A model generated the notes under the pieces. The model was not told the DNA's origin. It was given only the letters and a program-made list of their open reading frames with translations, and ran no database searches. Below, piece after piece: positions 32,922 to 42,503 of a stretch of 64,000 bases of DNA (positions are counted from its first letter, which is position 1; every line of letters begins with the position of its first letter). A program made the position numbers and the translations under genes. Source of the DNA: JACTMZ01 sp044359955 (lineage in GTDB: Bacteria > Verrucomicrobiota > Verrucomicrobiia > Chthoniobacterales > JACTMZ01); the NCBI GenBank assembly GCA_044359955.1, contig JBIKLF010000001.1, positions 297,283 through 361,282 on the forward strand, written 5' to 3'.

Positions 32922-33425
32922 TCATCGCAGGTTGCGGCGGCTGAGGATGACGACACCGACGGTGGAGACAAGGAGGAGGACGCCGATGACTTGGAAGGGG
33001 AGGTTGAAACCGCTGAAGAGGGTCATGCCGATTTCGTAAGCATCGGGGTATCCGGTGCGGGCCAGAGGGGGAAAGTGATCGGCGGAGGAGGGGAGGGATT
33101 TGACCACGTGCGTGATGAGGACCACGAAACCGCCGAGCACGGCGAGTCCGCCGGCCAGAGCGGCAATGTTGAGGCGGCGGCGGGTCTCGGCCTTGAGGTC
33201 GAGGAGCATGATGATGAAAAGGAAAAGGACCATGACCGCGCCGGCATAGACGAGGACCTGGATGACCCCGATGAAGAAGGCGTCGAGGGTGACAAAAAGA
33301 GCGGCGAGGGCAAGGAAGGAGAGGACGAGACTCATCGCGCTGTTGACCGGGTTGCGGAAAAGAACGACGGCCGCGGCCGAGGCGAGCATCAGCACGGAGA
33401 AGACCCAGAACAGGATGGTGAGCAT
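32922..33425 (-). CDS. nuoJ: NADH-quinone oxidoreductase subunit J
   Basis: 167 residues, five spans. The VLVYAGAVMVLFLFIIMLLD segment with the pi-bulge Tyr/Gly region is the NuoJ hallmark, preceded by NPVNSAMSLVLSFLALAALF. Ends in a basic tail. Confidence 0.95.
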   Translation of the reverse strand: MLTILFWVFSVLMLASAAAVVLFRNPVNSAMSLVLSFLALAALFVTLDAFFIGVIQVLVYAGAVMVLFLFIIMLLDLKAETRRRLNIAALAGGLAVLGGFVVLITHVVKSLPSSADHFPPLARTGYPDAYEIGMTLFSGFNLPFQVIGVLLLVSTVGVVILSRRNLR

Positions 33426-33511
33426 GCGGTGGTTTGCGCCGGGGGCGCTTTTCGTGCGCCGCTTTGCAGGCCGGAAGGCGACAGCCTAGGAGGCGAGCAG
33501 GCCCGTTTCGA

Positions 33512-34042
33512 TCACTTTTTTTCGTTCCACTTGTGGACCAGGCCGGACATGACACCGCCCAATTCGTAGAGCTTTTCCTTGTCGTGGACCATTTCGGCGC
33601 GGGTCAGGCCGGTGATCGAGTAGTCCTTGCGCAGGAAAATGGCCTGTTCGGGGCAGACTTCCTCGCAGAGTCCGCAGTAGATGCAGCGGATCATGTCGAT
33701 GTCGAATTTCTCGGGGTATTTCTCGACCTTGGACCACGGGCTGTCGCCGGGGAGTTCGCCGGGTTTGATCGTGATGGCGCGGGGCGGACAAATGAACTCG
33801 CAGAGCTGGCAGGCCACGCAGCGCTCGCGGTCATGCTCGTCCTTCACCAAGGTCGGCGCACCGCGATACCACTCGGGCATGGCGCTGTCCCACTTCTGCT
33901 CGGGATACTGCATGGTGACCTTGGTCTGACCGAAGAGCATCTTGAAGAAATGTATGATCGTGATCCAGAGGCCGCCCAGGATGGCGGGAAAGTAGGAGCG
34001 TTCGAGAAGGCTTAGTTTCGGGCGTTGGACGATCGTGGCCAT
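33512..34042 (-). CDS. nuoI: NADH-quinone oxidoreductase subunit I (2x4Fe-4S)
   Basis: 176 residues from ATG 34042. Two CxxCxxCxxxCP clusters, CVACQLCEFICPP and CIYCGLCEEVCPE, bind the N6a and N6b centres that pass electrons to the quinone site. It starts 1 bp after the nuoH stop. An 86-bp gap follows before nuoJ. Confidence 0.97.
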   Translation of the reverse strand: MATIVQRPKLSLLERSYFPAILGGLWITIIHFFKMLFGQTKVTMQYPEQKWDSAMPEWYRGAPTLVKDEHDRERCVACQLCEFICPPRAITIKPGELPGDSPWSKVEKYPEKFDIDMIRCIYCGLCEEVCPEQAIFLRKDYSITGLTRAEMVHDKEKLYELGGVMSGLVHKWNEKK

Positions 34043-34043
34043 G

Positions 34044-35180
34044 TCAGGATTGGAGATAAGCGAGGATGCCCGCGGTGAGGAAGATGTTAACCAGCGCCAC
34101 CTCGAAGAAAACATACCAGCCGAGATTCATCAACTGATCGAAGCGGAAGCGCGGCAGGGTCCAGCGCACCCAGAGGAAGAAAAAGATGATCGCGGCGACT
34201 TTGGCGAAGAACGTGCCGATGTTGACCAGTCCCCAGAACCAGCCCTGCGAACCGTCCGGGATAAAGGGCAGGCTCCATCCGCCGAGGAAAAGGGTCACGA
34301 TGACTCCGGCCCCGGCGATCATGGCGGCGTATTCTCCGAGGAAAAAGAGGGCAAAGCGCATCGACGAGTATTCCGTATGGTAACCGCCGATCAGCTCCTG
34401 CTCGGCTTCGGGCAAGTCGAAAGGCATCCGGTTGGTTTCAGCGAACATGGCGATCATGAAGATTACGAACGAAATCATCATGGGGATCCAAAGGAGGGTC
34501 TGTGCGAGATCGAGCCCGAACATGCTCCCGCTGTCCGTGGTGATCTCAAGCAGCCCCCCGCCGCTCTGGAACCAGGCGGGGAAGACCATCCATCCGTTGT
34601 CCACCTGGTATTGCACGATCTCGCCGAGGTTGAGCGTGCCGGTGATCATGAAGACGGGCACGACGGAGAGTCCGAGCGAGAGTTCGTAGGAAATCATTTG
34701 CGAACTCGAGCGGATGCCACCGAGGAACGGGTATTTCGAGTTCGAGGCCCAACCGGCGAGGACGATGCCGTAAACCCCGAGCGAGGAAACGGCGAAGACC
34801 CAGAGCACGCCGATGTCGAGATTGGCAATGACCATGGGAACCCCGAAGAGCGAACTGCCAAAGGGGAGCACGGCGACAACGAGGATGGCCGGGATCATGG
34901 CCAGGCTCGGCGCGATGCTGAAAAAGAATTTGTTCACCCCGGCGGGAACGAAATTTTCCTTGAGGAGGAGCTTCACTCCGTCGGCGATCGGTTGGATCAG
35001 CCCGGCCCAGCCGACGCGGTTCGGCCCGACGCGATCCTGGATGAAGGCGCTGACCTTGCGCTCCGCCCAGACCGAGTAGGCCACCATGGTGAGGACGACG
35101 CCCATGATGACCATGGTTTTGAGGGCCGACGTCCAGACGAGAAAAATCTCGGGCTGAAGAAAGAGGTCGAGGCTCGGCAT
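34044..35180 (-). CDS. nuoH: NADH-quinone oxidoreductase subunit H
   Basis: 378 residues from ATG 35180 (MPSLDLFLQPEIFLVWT). RVGPNRVGWAGLIQPIADGV and FAETNRMPFDLPEAEQELIG, both lining the quinone chamber, identify NuoH. First gene of this nuo block: nuoA-G are not upstream, where a bactofilin gene lies instead, so the peripheral arm must be encoded elsewhere or by a split operon. Confidence 0.96.
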   Translation of the reverse strand: MPSLDLFLQPEIFLVWTSALKTMVIMGVVLTMVAYSVWAERKVSAFIQDRVGPNRVGWAGLIQPIADGVKLLLKENFVPAGVNKFFFSIAPSLAMIPAILVVAVLPFGSSLFGVPMVIANLDIGVLWVFAVSSLGVYGIVLAGWASNSKYPFLGGIRSSSQMISYELSLGLSVVPVFMITGTLNLGEIVQYQVDNGWMVFPAWFQSGGGLLEITTDSGSMFGLDLAQTLLWIPMMISFVIFMIAMFAETNRMPFDLPEAEQELIGGYHTEYSSMRFALFFLGEYAAMIAGAGVIVTLFLGGWSLPFIPDGSQGWFWGLVNIGTFFAKVAAIIFFFLWVRWTLPRFRFDQLMNLGWYVFFEVALVNIFLTAGILAYLQS

Positions 35181-35262
35181 GACGTGAGCGGCGGGGTGCC
35201 CGCGGCGAAGCAAGATTTTTAGCGGCGCGAGCGGCCTTCTTCAATCCCAAAGCCGGAGCGGC

Positions 35263-36186
35263 TCAGATTTCCAAGGTGGCCTGCTTCTCGCCCAGGGTGA
35301 TGGCTTCCAGTGCCATATAGCAGGCGCGTTCTTGCAGGGTGCCGAGGATTTCGGGGTCGTCCTCGTCGAAGCGTCCGATGTTGAGCTCGGCTTGGAGGAG
35401 GCCTCCTTTGTCGACCATGATGGAGCGGGCGTGGACCTCGCCGCGGAGAAAACCGCGCTTGAGGATGCGCAGGGTGCCGTTGCAGTAGATGCGGGCGGTG
35501 ATTTTTCCACGGACCACCATGTCATGGACGCGGATCGGATGGGCGACCACCACGTCGGCGCCTTTTTCGATGCGGATGCGGCGGGACCCGACTTCGCAAT
35601 TGAGCCGGCCGGCCGTGCGGATCTTCGTTTCGCCGTCGCAAAAAATTTTCCCCGCCGCCCCGCCGCCGATGTCGGCCGCGCCGCAGATGGTGACTTGGTT
35701 GTTCAAGTAGCCGAATTTTTTGATGGTCAATGTGCCGCGGGTGCGGACGACACGGCTGATGCGCTTCTCGACCAGAACGTCATAGAGGTCGATGGGTGCA
35801 TTGCAATTCGGGCAGGAGGTCGAAGCCGCAAGGTAGGGCACCTCGTGGAGGCGGCCGCACTCGTGACAACGGACACGTTTGAACTCCGGGGGCCGCCAGC
35901 GATGGTAGTATTCGCGCAGCTGGTCGATCTGCGGTTCGTAGCGGAGCAACCACGGCTCGGCCTGTCGCAGGGCGCGCTTTGTCAGCGGGGCCAAGCGCGC
36001 GGCCAGCGGGGCGAGGCGTTCGCCCCAAGTGGCGACTTTGGCCTGGGTGGCGGCGGGCGGCTTGTCGCCCAACTCGAAATGGTTGCCGCAGGCCCGGCAG
36101 AAAGTGCTGATGACGCCCGGCACTTCCTGCTGCGAGGCTGCGCACTTCGGACAGGAGACCGCTTTTTTCGGTTTCCTTGGCGGCAT
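35263..36186 (-). CDS. Zinc-ribbon bactofilin-domain protein
   Basis: 307 residues. Two Cys4 zinc-ribbon-like sites open the protein (CPKCAAS...CRACGNH) and a third pair follows (VRCHECGRLHEV...STSCPNCNAPI). The C-terminal part, about 140-290, is a right-handed beta-helix typical of bactofilins (GTLTIKKFGYLNNQVTICGA, IRIEKGADVVVAHPIRVHDM, GTLRILKRGFLRGEVHARSI). Bactofilins polymerise into cytoskeletal scaffolds; the metal-binding head is unusual. It follows a normal bactofilin by 15 bp, suggesting a paired filament. Confidence 0.8.
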   Translation of the reverse strand: MPPRKPKKAVSCPKCAASQQEVPGVISTFCRACGNHFELGDKPPAATQAKVATWGERLAPLAARLAPLTKRALRQAEPWLLRYEPQIDQLREYYHRWRPPEFKRVRCHECGRLHEVPYLAASTSCPNCNAPIDLYDVLVEKRISRVVRTRGTLTIKKFGYLNNQVTICGAADIGGGAAGKIFCDGETKIRTAGRLNCEVGSRRIRIEKGADVVVAHPIRVHDMVVRGKITARIYCNGTLRILKRGFLRGEVHARSIMVDKGGLLQAELNIGRFDEDDPEILGTLQERACYMALEAITLGEKQATLEI

Positions 36187-36201
36187 GACAGCTCCGCTTG
36201 T

Positions 36202-36645
36202 TTAGAGCAGACCTTTTTTCGGGTCGCCGCCGGGTGCGCCGCCGGCCGGGCGCGCATCGGTGCGCGGGAGGGCGGATTTGTTCGGGCTGACTTCGGATTT
36301 GCCGACAAAGGTGGCGCCGTCTTCGATGATGATGCGGCCGGCGCGGAGATCACCGACGAGTTGTGCCGTGGCTTTGAGTTCGACCCGCTCGGCGGCATCG
36401 ATATTGCCCTGCACGGAGCCGTGGATGATGACCGACTTGGATTTCAATTCGCCCTGCACGTGGGCGCTTTTGCCGACCGTGAGGGTGGCATTGGACTGGA
36501 TTTCGCCTTCGATTTTGCCGTCGAAAACGAGGTCGTTTTGGAACTTGAGGGTTCCTTTGATTTCCACGTCGCTGGAAAGGTGGTTGCGGTTGGCGGTGCC
36601 GGTGGGTGTTTCGTTCATGGGATTGACGATATTGCTGAGATTCAT
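36202..36645 (-). CDS. Bactofilin (polymer-forming cytoskeletal protein)
   Basis: 147 residues from ATG 36645. A short disordered start, then the beta-helix core: LSSDVEIKGTLKFQNDLVFD, GKIEGEIQSNATLTVGKSAH, GSVQGNIDAAERVELKATAQ, GDLRAGRIIIEDGATFVGKS, and a Pro/Gly tail. Bactofilins form nucleotide-free filaments that organise wall synthesis or cell shape. It is upstream of, and probably cotranscribed with, the zinc-ribbon bactofilin gene. Confidence 0.9.
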   Translation of the reverse strand: MNLSNIVNPMNETPTGTANRNHLSSDVEIKGTLKFQNDLVFDGKIEGEIQSNATLTVGKSAHVQGELKSKSVIIHGSVQGNIDAAERVELKATAQLVGDLRAGRIIIEDGATFVGKSEVSPNKSALPRTDARPAGGAPGGDPKKGLL

Positions 36646-36726
36646 TGTTTGGTGAAGCGTCCACGTTAATGGACGGGACCGGGGTGTCAAAAGGAAAGCG
36701 GCGAACGGAAAAATGCGCGGGCCGGG

Positions 36727-38127
36727 TCAGCCGGCGAGTTCTTCCGCCGGGTAGGTCCAAATTTCGCTCAGCGTGGGATGGTAGTGGGGAATTCTGACGA
36801 ATTCGGCGGCGGTGGCGCGGTAACGCAGGGCGACGACGACTTCATGGATGAGTTCCGAGGCGTGGGGTCCGACCACGGCCCCGCCAAGGAGTTCGCCCGT
36901 TTTGCGGTCGGCGAGCAATTTGACAAAGCCGTCGGGTTTGCCGTGGACGATGGATTTGCCGTGGTCGTCGAACGGATAGGTCGCCGCAGCGAAGTCGAGC
37001 CCGAGTTCGGCCGCCTCGCGGGCGGAGAGACCGACCATGGCGGCCTCGGGTTGGGTGAAGACGGCAAAGAGGCGGAGGCGGTAGTCGATCGTTTCGAGGG
37101 GTTCGTTTTTCCCGCGCAGGAACCTTGCCGCGTTGCGGGCGGCAATTTCGCCCTGCTCGATGGCAATGTGAACGATTTCCAATTTCCCGGTCACATCGCC
37201 GGCCCCGAAGATGTGCGGGACGGAAGTTTGTTGGGTGTCGGTGGTGGCGAGGGGACGGCCGGGCGGAATGTCGAGGCCGGCGGCAGCGAGATCAAGCCCG
37301 GCGGTGGCGGCATCGCGTCCCAGCGCGAGCAGAATTTCGTCCGCTTCGAGCGTCTCCTCCCGATCGTTGTGCGCGACGCGCACCCATTTGCCGCGCGGGC
37401 TGCGTCCGGTCTGGAGGATTTTGCCGCCAAGGACAAATTTGGTTCCGTGCCGCTCCATGCCGTGTTGCACCGCGTCGGCCACATCGCGATCCATCGAGCT
37501 GAGGATCTGCTTGCTGCGTTGGACCACGGTGACCTCCGCGCCGAGGGCACGATGGTAGTGGGCCATTTCGAGGGCGACGGGCCCGGCGCCCAAGACGAGA
37601 AGCGACTTGGGGGGGTGCGGGTTGTCGAGGACGTCATCGCTGACCAATGGCGCGGCTTCGGCCAGTCCGGGAATGTCCGGATGACGGATGACCGAGCCGG
37701 TGGCGACGAGGATGCTGCGGGCGGTGATGATTTGTTCCCCGCCCTGGCGCAGGCGCACGACCAATTTGTCCGGACCGGCGAAACGGGCGTGTCCGCGGAT
37801 GAGTTCGAAGCGTCCGTTCTCCAGTTGCTCGGCGCGGTATTTGGCAAACCCGGAGATGAGGCGTTTTTTGCGCTCGATAATTTTCGCCCCGTCGAATCCG
37901 GGATTCCCGGCGTGCAGCCCGAACTCCCCGGCTTCGCGCATGTCCTGCAGGCGGTTGGCCGACTCGATGAGCGTCTTGCTCGGCATGCATCCGCGCAGAA
38001 TGCAGAGCCCGCCGAGTTCCTCCGAGCCGTCGATGACCGCGGTGCGGAGACCTTCGCCTGCCGCAGTGCGCGCGGCGGCGTATCCCCCGCTCCCGCCACC
38101 GACGACCACAAAATCGAATTCACTCAT
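36727..38127 (-). CDS. Dihydrolipoamide-dehydrogenase-like FAD/NAD disulfide oxidoreductase
   Basis: 466 residues. FAD dinucleotide-binding VVVGGGSGGYAAARTA at the N-terminus, redox-active CxxxxC in GGLCILRGCMPSK, NAD-binding VLGAGPVALEMAHYH, FAD-binding HIFGAGDVTG and a C-terminal dimerisation domain ending in HYHPTLSEIWTYPAEELAG, where the HxxxxE active-site pair is seen as HPTLSE. The family includes Lpd, mercuric reductase and soluble transhydrogenase; no lipoyl enzyme genes are adjacent, so substrate is open. Overlaps the next gene by 8 bp. Confidence 0.88.
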   Translation of the reverse strand: MSEFDFVVVGGGSGGYAAARTAAGEGLRTAVIDGSEELGGLCILRGCMPSKTLIESANRLQDMREAGEFGLHAGNPGFDGAKIIERKKRLISGFAKYRAEQLENGRFELIRGHARFAGPDKLVVRLRQGGEQIITARSILVATGSVIRHPDIPGLAEAAPLVSDDVLDNPHPPKSLLVLGAGPVALEMAHYHRALGAEVTVVQRSKQILSSMDRDVADAVQHGMERHGTKFVLGGKILQTGRSPRGKWVRVAHNDREETLEADEILLALGRDAATAGLDLAAAGLDIPPGRPLATTDTQQTSVPHIFGAGDVTGKLEIVHIAIEQGEIAARNAARFLRGKNEPLETIDYRLRLFAVFTQPEAAMVGLSAREAAELGLDFAAATYPFDDHGKSIVHGKPDGFVKLLADRKTGELLGGAVVGPHASELIHEVVVALRYRATAAEFVRIPHYHPTLSEIWTYPAEELAG

Positions 38128-39700
38128 CCCGCACCTTGTAAACGCGGAAGAAGGGGTTGGCGAATACGGGTTCGAGGAAGTCGGGGATCTCGCGCCCGCG
38201 GGCCAGGCGGACGATGAGCGGATCGCCGGGCGGAGGAACGCCGAGGAGTGCGGCCGAGGTGGATATCACCCGTTCCGGCGCATCGGTCACCACGTATTTC
38301 ACCTGCCGCAGACGGAGTTGCGCCGCGGCCACGGCATCGTCATCGGCGAGGAAAAAGCGCGCCGTGTCGGCCGTTCCCGGCAGGCTTTGGTGCGAGGTGC
38401 CGCCGACCATGGGTTGTCCGCTCCGGTGGGCCAGCGCGGGCGAAATCCACCACGGCGCGAGCACGCCCCCGCGCGGTTGGCTGCGCAGGAACTCGGCGGT
38501 TTGCTCGAGGAGCGCGGCTTCTCTCACTGCTTCCTGCCTCCGCGCTGCCTCCTGCGGTGAGGGAAGAGTGCGTGCTTCCCAGGCCGCGGCGACCGGCCAG
38601 AGGCTGACCAAGAAGAGGAGCCAGACCAGCCACGGCTTGGCCAGCGGACGCAGGATCCACGGCAAGGCGAGACAGAAGATGGCCGCCAACCACGGATTCC
38701 AGCGCGCCTGCCATCCGGTCAGCGCGGTGACCACGGCGAGGAGCACAAGAACGAGGAGGGCGAGGGGATCGCGGCTTTTGAGATAGTTCCAGGCGAGGAG
38801 AAGCGGGGCGGGAACCAGAAGCCATCCGGTCCACGCGAAGAGTGCCTGCGGCGTGGCGCCCTGCAGTTCCCCGAGCAGCGCGGCCCACCGCGGGAAAAAT
38901 TCCCGCACGACCGGATCCGGCCACGGGTTGCGGAAACCCTCGAACGCCCACGCGGCGAGGGCGAGGCCTGCGGTCAGGAGCAAGGCCCGCCGCCAGACCG
39001 CCGGCCACGCCGCTTTTCGCAGGGCGATGGCTCGGGCCACTTCCTGGGTGGCGAGGAGGACGAGCGGTTCGAACCATGAAACCCAAAGAGCGAAGCCCCA
39101 AACGCCGGCCGAGGTCCAAGCCCAGGCCGGATGCGCCGTGCGGACAAAGGCGAAATTGGCGGCCAGCGCGATGGTGGTCAGGGCCACGAGCAGCGATTGA
39201 TGGTCGGGACGGCCGAGCGCGAAGGCATGGGTGAGCGCCGGCGAAACGGCGAAGAGAAATAACATGGGCCCGCGCGGACGCAGGTCGATCGTCCGGGACC
39301 AAAAAAAGAGGAAGAGCAAGGTGAGGAGTCCGAGGAGCGGCGAGATCCAGGCGCCCGCGACCTCGAGCGGATGGATGAAGAGGCCCAAGGCCGCGATGAG
39401 GTAGTCCAGCGGCGCGGTGGTATGCGGCACGGTGCCGGCGGGATGATTTTCAAAATCGTGGGCGCGCACGATGGTGCCGGGCCGGGCGGCGACCAAGGCT
39501 GCACGTTGCATGCGGCTGTGGCAGTCGCCGTCGGCCAAGACCACCAAGGTGCCGCCATCGGCGAGCGGAATCATGACCTGGCCGTGATTCCAGGTCACGG
39601 CGGCGAGGAACAGGGCGGCGAGCAAGAAGGCGCCGGCGAGTTGCGGGACAATTTTCGGCACGGGCCGCCATCGTGCGGGAAGAGGTGCGGAAAAAGCCAA
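38120..39700 (-). CDS. GT-C type membrane protein (STT3-like oligosaccharyltransferase fold)
   Basis: 526 residues with about 11 membrane spans and a soluble C-terminus. The first large loop has VLADGDCHSRMQRAALVAAR, an acidic DGDCHxR like the D-x-D metal site of GT-C enzymes, then PHTTAPLDYLIAALG; the C-terminal part has GGVLAPWWISPALAHRSGQP, reminiscent of the STT3 WWDYG region. Family members transfer lipid-linked sugars to proteins or lipids. The donor and acceptor are unknown. It precedes the flavoprotein gene by an 8-bp overlap and is divergent from gyrB. Confidence 0.6.
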   Translation of the reverse strand: MAFSAPLPARWRPVPKIVPQLAGAFLLAALFLAAVTWNHGQVMIPLADGGTLVVLADGDCHSRMQRAALVAARPGTIVRAHDFENHPAGTVPHTTAPLDYLIAALGLFIHPLEVAGAWISPLLGLLTLLFLFFWSRTIDLRPRGPMLFLFAVSPALTHAFALGRPDHQSLLVALTTIALAANFAFVRTAHPAWAWTSAGVWGFALWVSWFEPLVLLATQEVARAIALRKAAWPAVWRRALLLTAGLALAAWAFEGFRNPWPDPVVREFFPRWAALLGELQGATPQALFAWTGWLLVPAPLLLAWNYLKSRDPLALLVLVLLAVVTALTGWQARWNPWLAAIFCLALPWILRPLAKPWLVWLLFLVSLWPVAAAWEARTLPSPQEAARRQEAVREAALLEQTAEFLRSQPRGGVLAPWWISPALAHRSGQPMVGGTSHQSLPGTADTARFFLADDDAVAAAQLRLRQVKYVVTDAPERVISTSAALLGVPPPGDPLIVRLARGREIPDFLEPVFANPFFRVYKVRDE

Positions 39701-39918
39701 CCGGAAAACGTTCCGTGGCAGGGTTGGTCATGATGCGAGTGCCCGGCCGCTCCCGTTTTTCCGGGCCGTGCCAGCGCAGGCATCGAACCTCGCTGGCCCG
39801 CTTATGACTCGGAAAAGCGGCGGCCGCGCCCAAAAAAGGCTGGAGCGGGGCGCGTGTCGGGATACTTTGGACAAACGCACCCGCTGAGCCGGGCGCATCC
39901 CGGAAGAAACGATATTTT

Positions 39919-42489
39919 ATGGCGTCGAAAGAGAAGGAAATCACGGAAACGGCCCTGGCCAAAGACACGGCCTACGGCGCCGCGCAGATCGACAAACTCG
40001 AAGGCTTGGAAGCGGTGCGCAAGCGGCCGGGGATGTATATCGGTTACACCGATGAGCGCGGCCTGCACCACTGCGTTTACGAGGTCCTCGACAACTCGAT
40101 CGACGAACATCTGGCCGGTTTCTGCACCCACATCGACGTGACCATCCACGCCGACGGCTCATGCTCCGTCCGCGACAATGGCCGCGGCATTCCGGTCGAC
40201 ATGCACCCGAAGTGGAAGATCCCGGCCATCGAGTTGGTGCTGACCAACCTCCACGCCGGCGGAAAATTCGGTCAGGGCGCCTACAAATTCAGCGGCGGTC
40301 TCCACGGGGTCGGCGCCAAGTGCGTCAACGCGCTCTCCGAGTGGTTCAAAGCGGAGGTTTATCGGGATGGTCAGGTCTATTTCATGTCGTTCGCCAAAGG
40401 CAAAACGACGCAGCAACTCACCGTCCTGAGCGAGCTGAAAAACAAAAAGCAGACTGGCACGCAGATCACGTTCTTGCCGGATACCGAAATTTTCACCACC
40501 ACGGAATTTGTCTTCGAGCGCCTCGGGGCGCGCATGCGCGAGTTGGCCTTCCTCAATTGCGGCCTCGAAATCCGCCTGACCGACGAGCGCGTCGAGGGCG
40601 AACCGAAAAAGACCCTTTTTGTCTACAAGCTCGGCATCGAGGAATTCGTCAAGGAATTGGGCGAAAGCAAATCGGTCCTTCACCCGAAGGTGATCAAGCT
40701 GACCGGCGCGCGGAAGACGAAGATGAAGAACAAGGATGGCGAGGACGTCGAAGAAGACGTCCTGGTTGAGTGCGTGCTGCAATACAACGACAGCTACACC
40801 GACCAGATCCTCTGCTTCACCAATTCGATCCCGAACCCGGACGGAGGCACGCACATCACCGGGTTCCGCTCGGCGCTGACCCGCGCGATCAATCAATACA
40901 CAAAGGCCAACAATCTGGTCAAAGACAAGGATCCCATCATCACCGGCGACGACGTGCGCGAGGGCCTGCTCTGCGTCCTCAGCCTCAAGCACCCCGACCC
41001 GAAATTCGAGAGCCAGACCAAAGTCAAACTGGTCAACCCCGAGGTCGACGGCATTGTCAGCTCGATCATCTACGAAGGGTTGATGGATTTTTTCGAGACC
41101 AACCCGCCCATCGCGAAAAAGATTTTCGAAAAAGCGATCACCGCGGCCCGGGCCCGCGAGGCGGCCCGCAAAGCCCGCGAGACGGTGCGCAAGAGCGCGC
41201 TGACCGGCGGCGGACTACCTGGCAAACTGGCCGACTGTTCCGAGCGCGATCCATCGCTGACCGAACTCTTCATCGTCGAGGGCGACTCGGCCGGTGGCTC
41301 GGCCAAGCAGGGGCGCGATCGCCGCTTCCAGGCCATCCTGCCGATTCGCGGCAAGCTGATCAACGTGGAGAAAGCGCGTTTGGACAAGGTGCTCCAGAAC
41401 ACCGAAATCCAGACCATGATTACCGCGGTCGGCACCGGCATCGGCGAGGGTGACCAGGAGGGCGCGTTCAATTTCGGGAAGCTGCGCTACGGGCGGATCA
41501 TCATCATGACCGATGCCGACGTGGACGGATCGCACATCCGCACCTTGCTGCTCACCTTTTTCTACCGCCAGATGACCGAGTTGGTCCGTCGCGGTTGCAT
41601 TTACATCGCGCAGCCGCCGCTTTACCAGATCAAGCGGAGGAAACGCGAGGAATACGTCGATGACGACGCGCAGCTGACCAAGATCCTCATTTCGCTCGGC
41701 GCGGAGGAGGTCAAACTCGTCCACCTGAAAAACGAAAAGGCCTTCAGCGAGACGCAGCTCAAAGAAATCCTCGAACTCCTCGAACGCCTGAACAAGCACA
41801 GCAACGCGATCCAGCGTCTGGGCGGAGACTTCGAGAGTTACCTCGAGGCGCGCGACCCGAAGGATGGCCGCCTGCCCATTTACCTGATCAAAATCCGCGA
41901 CGGCAACACGGAGTCGGTCGAATATTTCCACGACGAGAACGAGCTGCAGGCCTTCGCCAAGAAGAACAACGACCTCAATTTGTTCGAGGGTGAAGAACCG
42001 GAAAGCACGGAGGGCGAGACTGCGCCGAAGGAAAAAGAAACCCCCGGGCGGCGCCGTCGCGCGCGCCTCCTCGAAATCCACGAGTCGGTCGCGGTCGACA
42101 AGTTGGTCAAGGAACTCTCGAAAAAGGGCCTCGAAATCGATCATTATACGGCGACCGACCGGCCGATTTTCCATTTGGTCGAAGGCGAAGGCGAGCGTGA
42201 GACAAAACACGAAATCTTCGCTATCCCGCGCATTCTTGATCTGGTCAAAGAAATCGGCCGCCGCGGCGTGCAGATCAAACGGTTCAAGGGCCTCGGTGAA
42301 ATGAACGCCAAGGAACTTTTCCAGACCACGATGGATCCGGACAAACGCCGGCTCTTGCGGGTCAGGCTCGACGACAGTAACGCGGTCGAAGCCGATAAAA
42401 TGTTCACCGTCCTCATGGGCGACGTGGTCGAACCGCGCCGCCATTTTATCGAGGACAACGCCCTCAACGTCCGCAACCTCGACATCTAG
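39919..42489 (+). CDS. gyrB: DNA gyrase subunit B
   Basis: 856 residues. GHKL ATPase motifs EVLDNSIDEH, VRDNGRGIPVD and GLHGVGAKCVNALS; TOPRIM metal site EGDSAGGSAKQGRDRRFQAI (Glu about 454) and DADVDGSHIRTLLL. PIRGKLINVEKA marks GyrB/ParE. Between TOPRIM and the C-terminal block an insertion of roughly 190 residues (about 575-770), charged and helical, resembles the insert of proteobacterial GyrB. It supercoils DNA with GyrA, which is not in the window. RBS GGAAG about 10 nt before ATG. Confidence 0.96.
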   Translation: MASKEKEITETALAKDTAYGAAQIDKLEGLEAVRKRPGMYIGYTDERGLHHCVYEVLDNSIDEHLAGFCTHIDVTIHADGSCSVRDNGRGIPVDMHPKWKIPAIELVLTNLHAGGKFGQGAYKFSGGLHGVGAKCVNALSEWFKAEVYRDGQVYFMSFAKGKTTQQLTVLSELKNKKQTGTQITFLPDTEIFTTTEFVFERLGARMRELAFLNCGLEIRLTDERVEGEPKKTLFVYKLGIEEFVKELGESKSVLHPKVIKLTGARKTKMKNKDGEDVEEDVLVECVLQYNDSYTDQILCFTNSIPNPDGGTHITGFRSALTRAINQYTKANNLVKDKDPIITGDDVREGLLCVLSLKHPDPKFESQTKVKLVNPEVDGIVSSIIYEGLMDFFETNPPIAKKIFEKAITAARAREAARKARETVRKSALTGGGLPGKLADCSERDPSLTELFIVEGDSAGGSAKQGRDRRFQAILPIRGKLINVEKARLDKVLQNTEIQTMITAVGTGIGEGDQEGAFNFGKLRYGRIIIMTDADVDGSHIRTLLLTFFYRQMTELVRRGCIYIAQPPLYQIKRRKREEYVDDDAQLTKILISLGAEEVKLVHLKNEKAFSETQLKEILELLERLNKHSNAIQRLGGDFESYLEARDPKDGRLPIYLIKIRDGNTESVEYFHDENELQAFAKKNNDLNLFEGEEPESTEGETAPKEKETPGRRRRARLLEIHESVAVDKLVKELSKKGLEIDHYTATDRPIFHLVEGEGERETKHEIFAIPRILDLVKEIGRRGVQIKRFKGLGEMNAKELFQTTMDPDKRRLLRVRLDDSNAVEADKMFTVLMGDVVEPRRHFIEDNALNVRNLDI

Positions 42490-42503
42490 AAAGACCCGTC
42501 CCC

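Noticed and set aside
42486..42503. LexA box upstream of recA
   Set aside because: The 14-bp gap cannot hold an operator and none is recognisable at the gyrB end.
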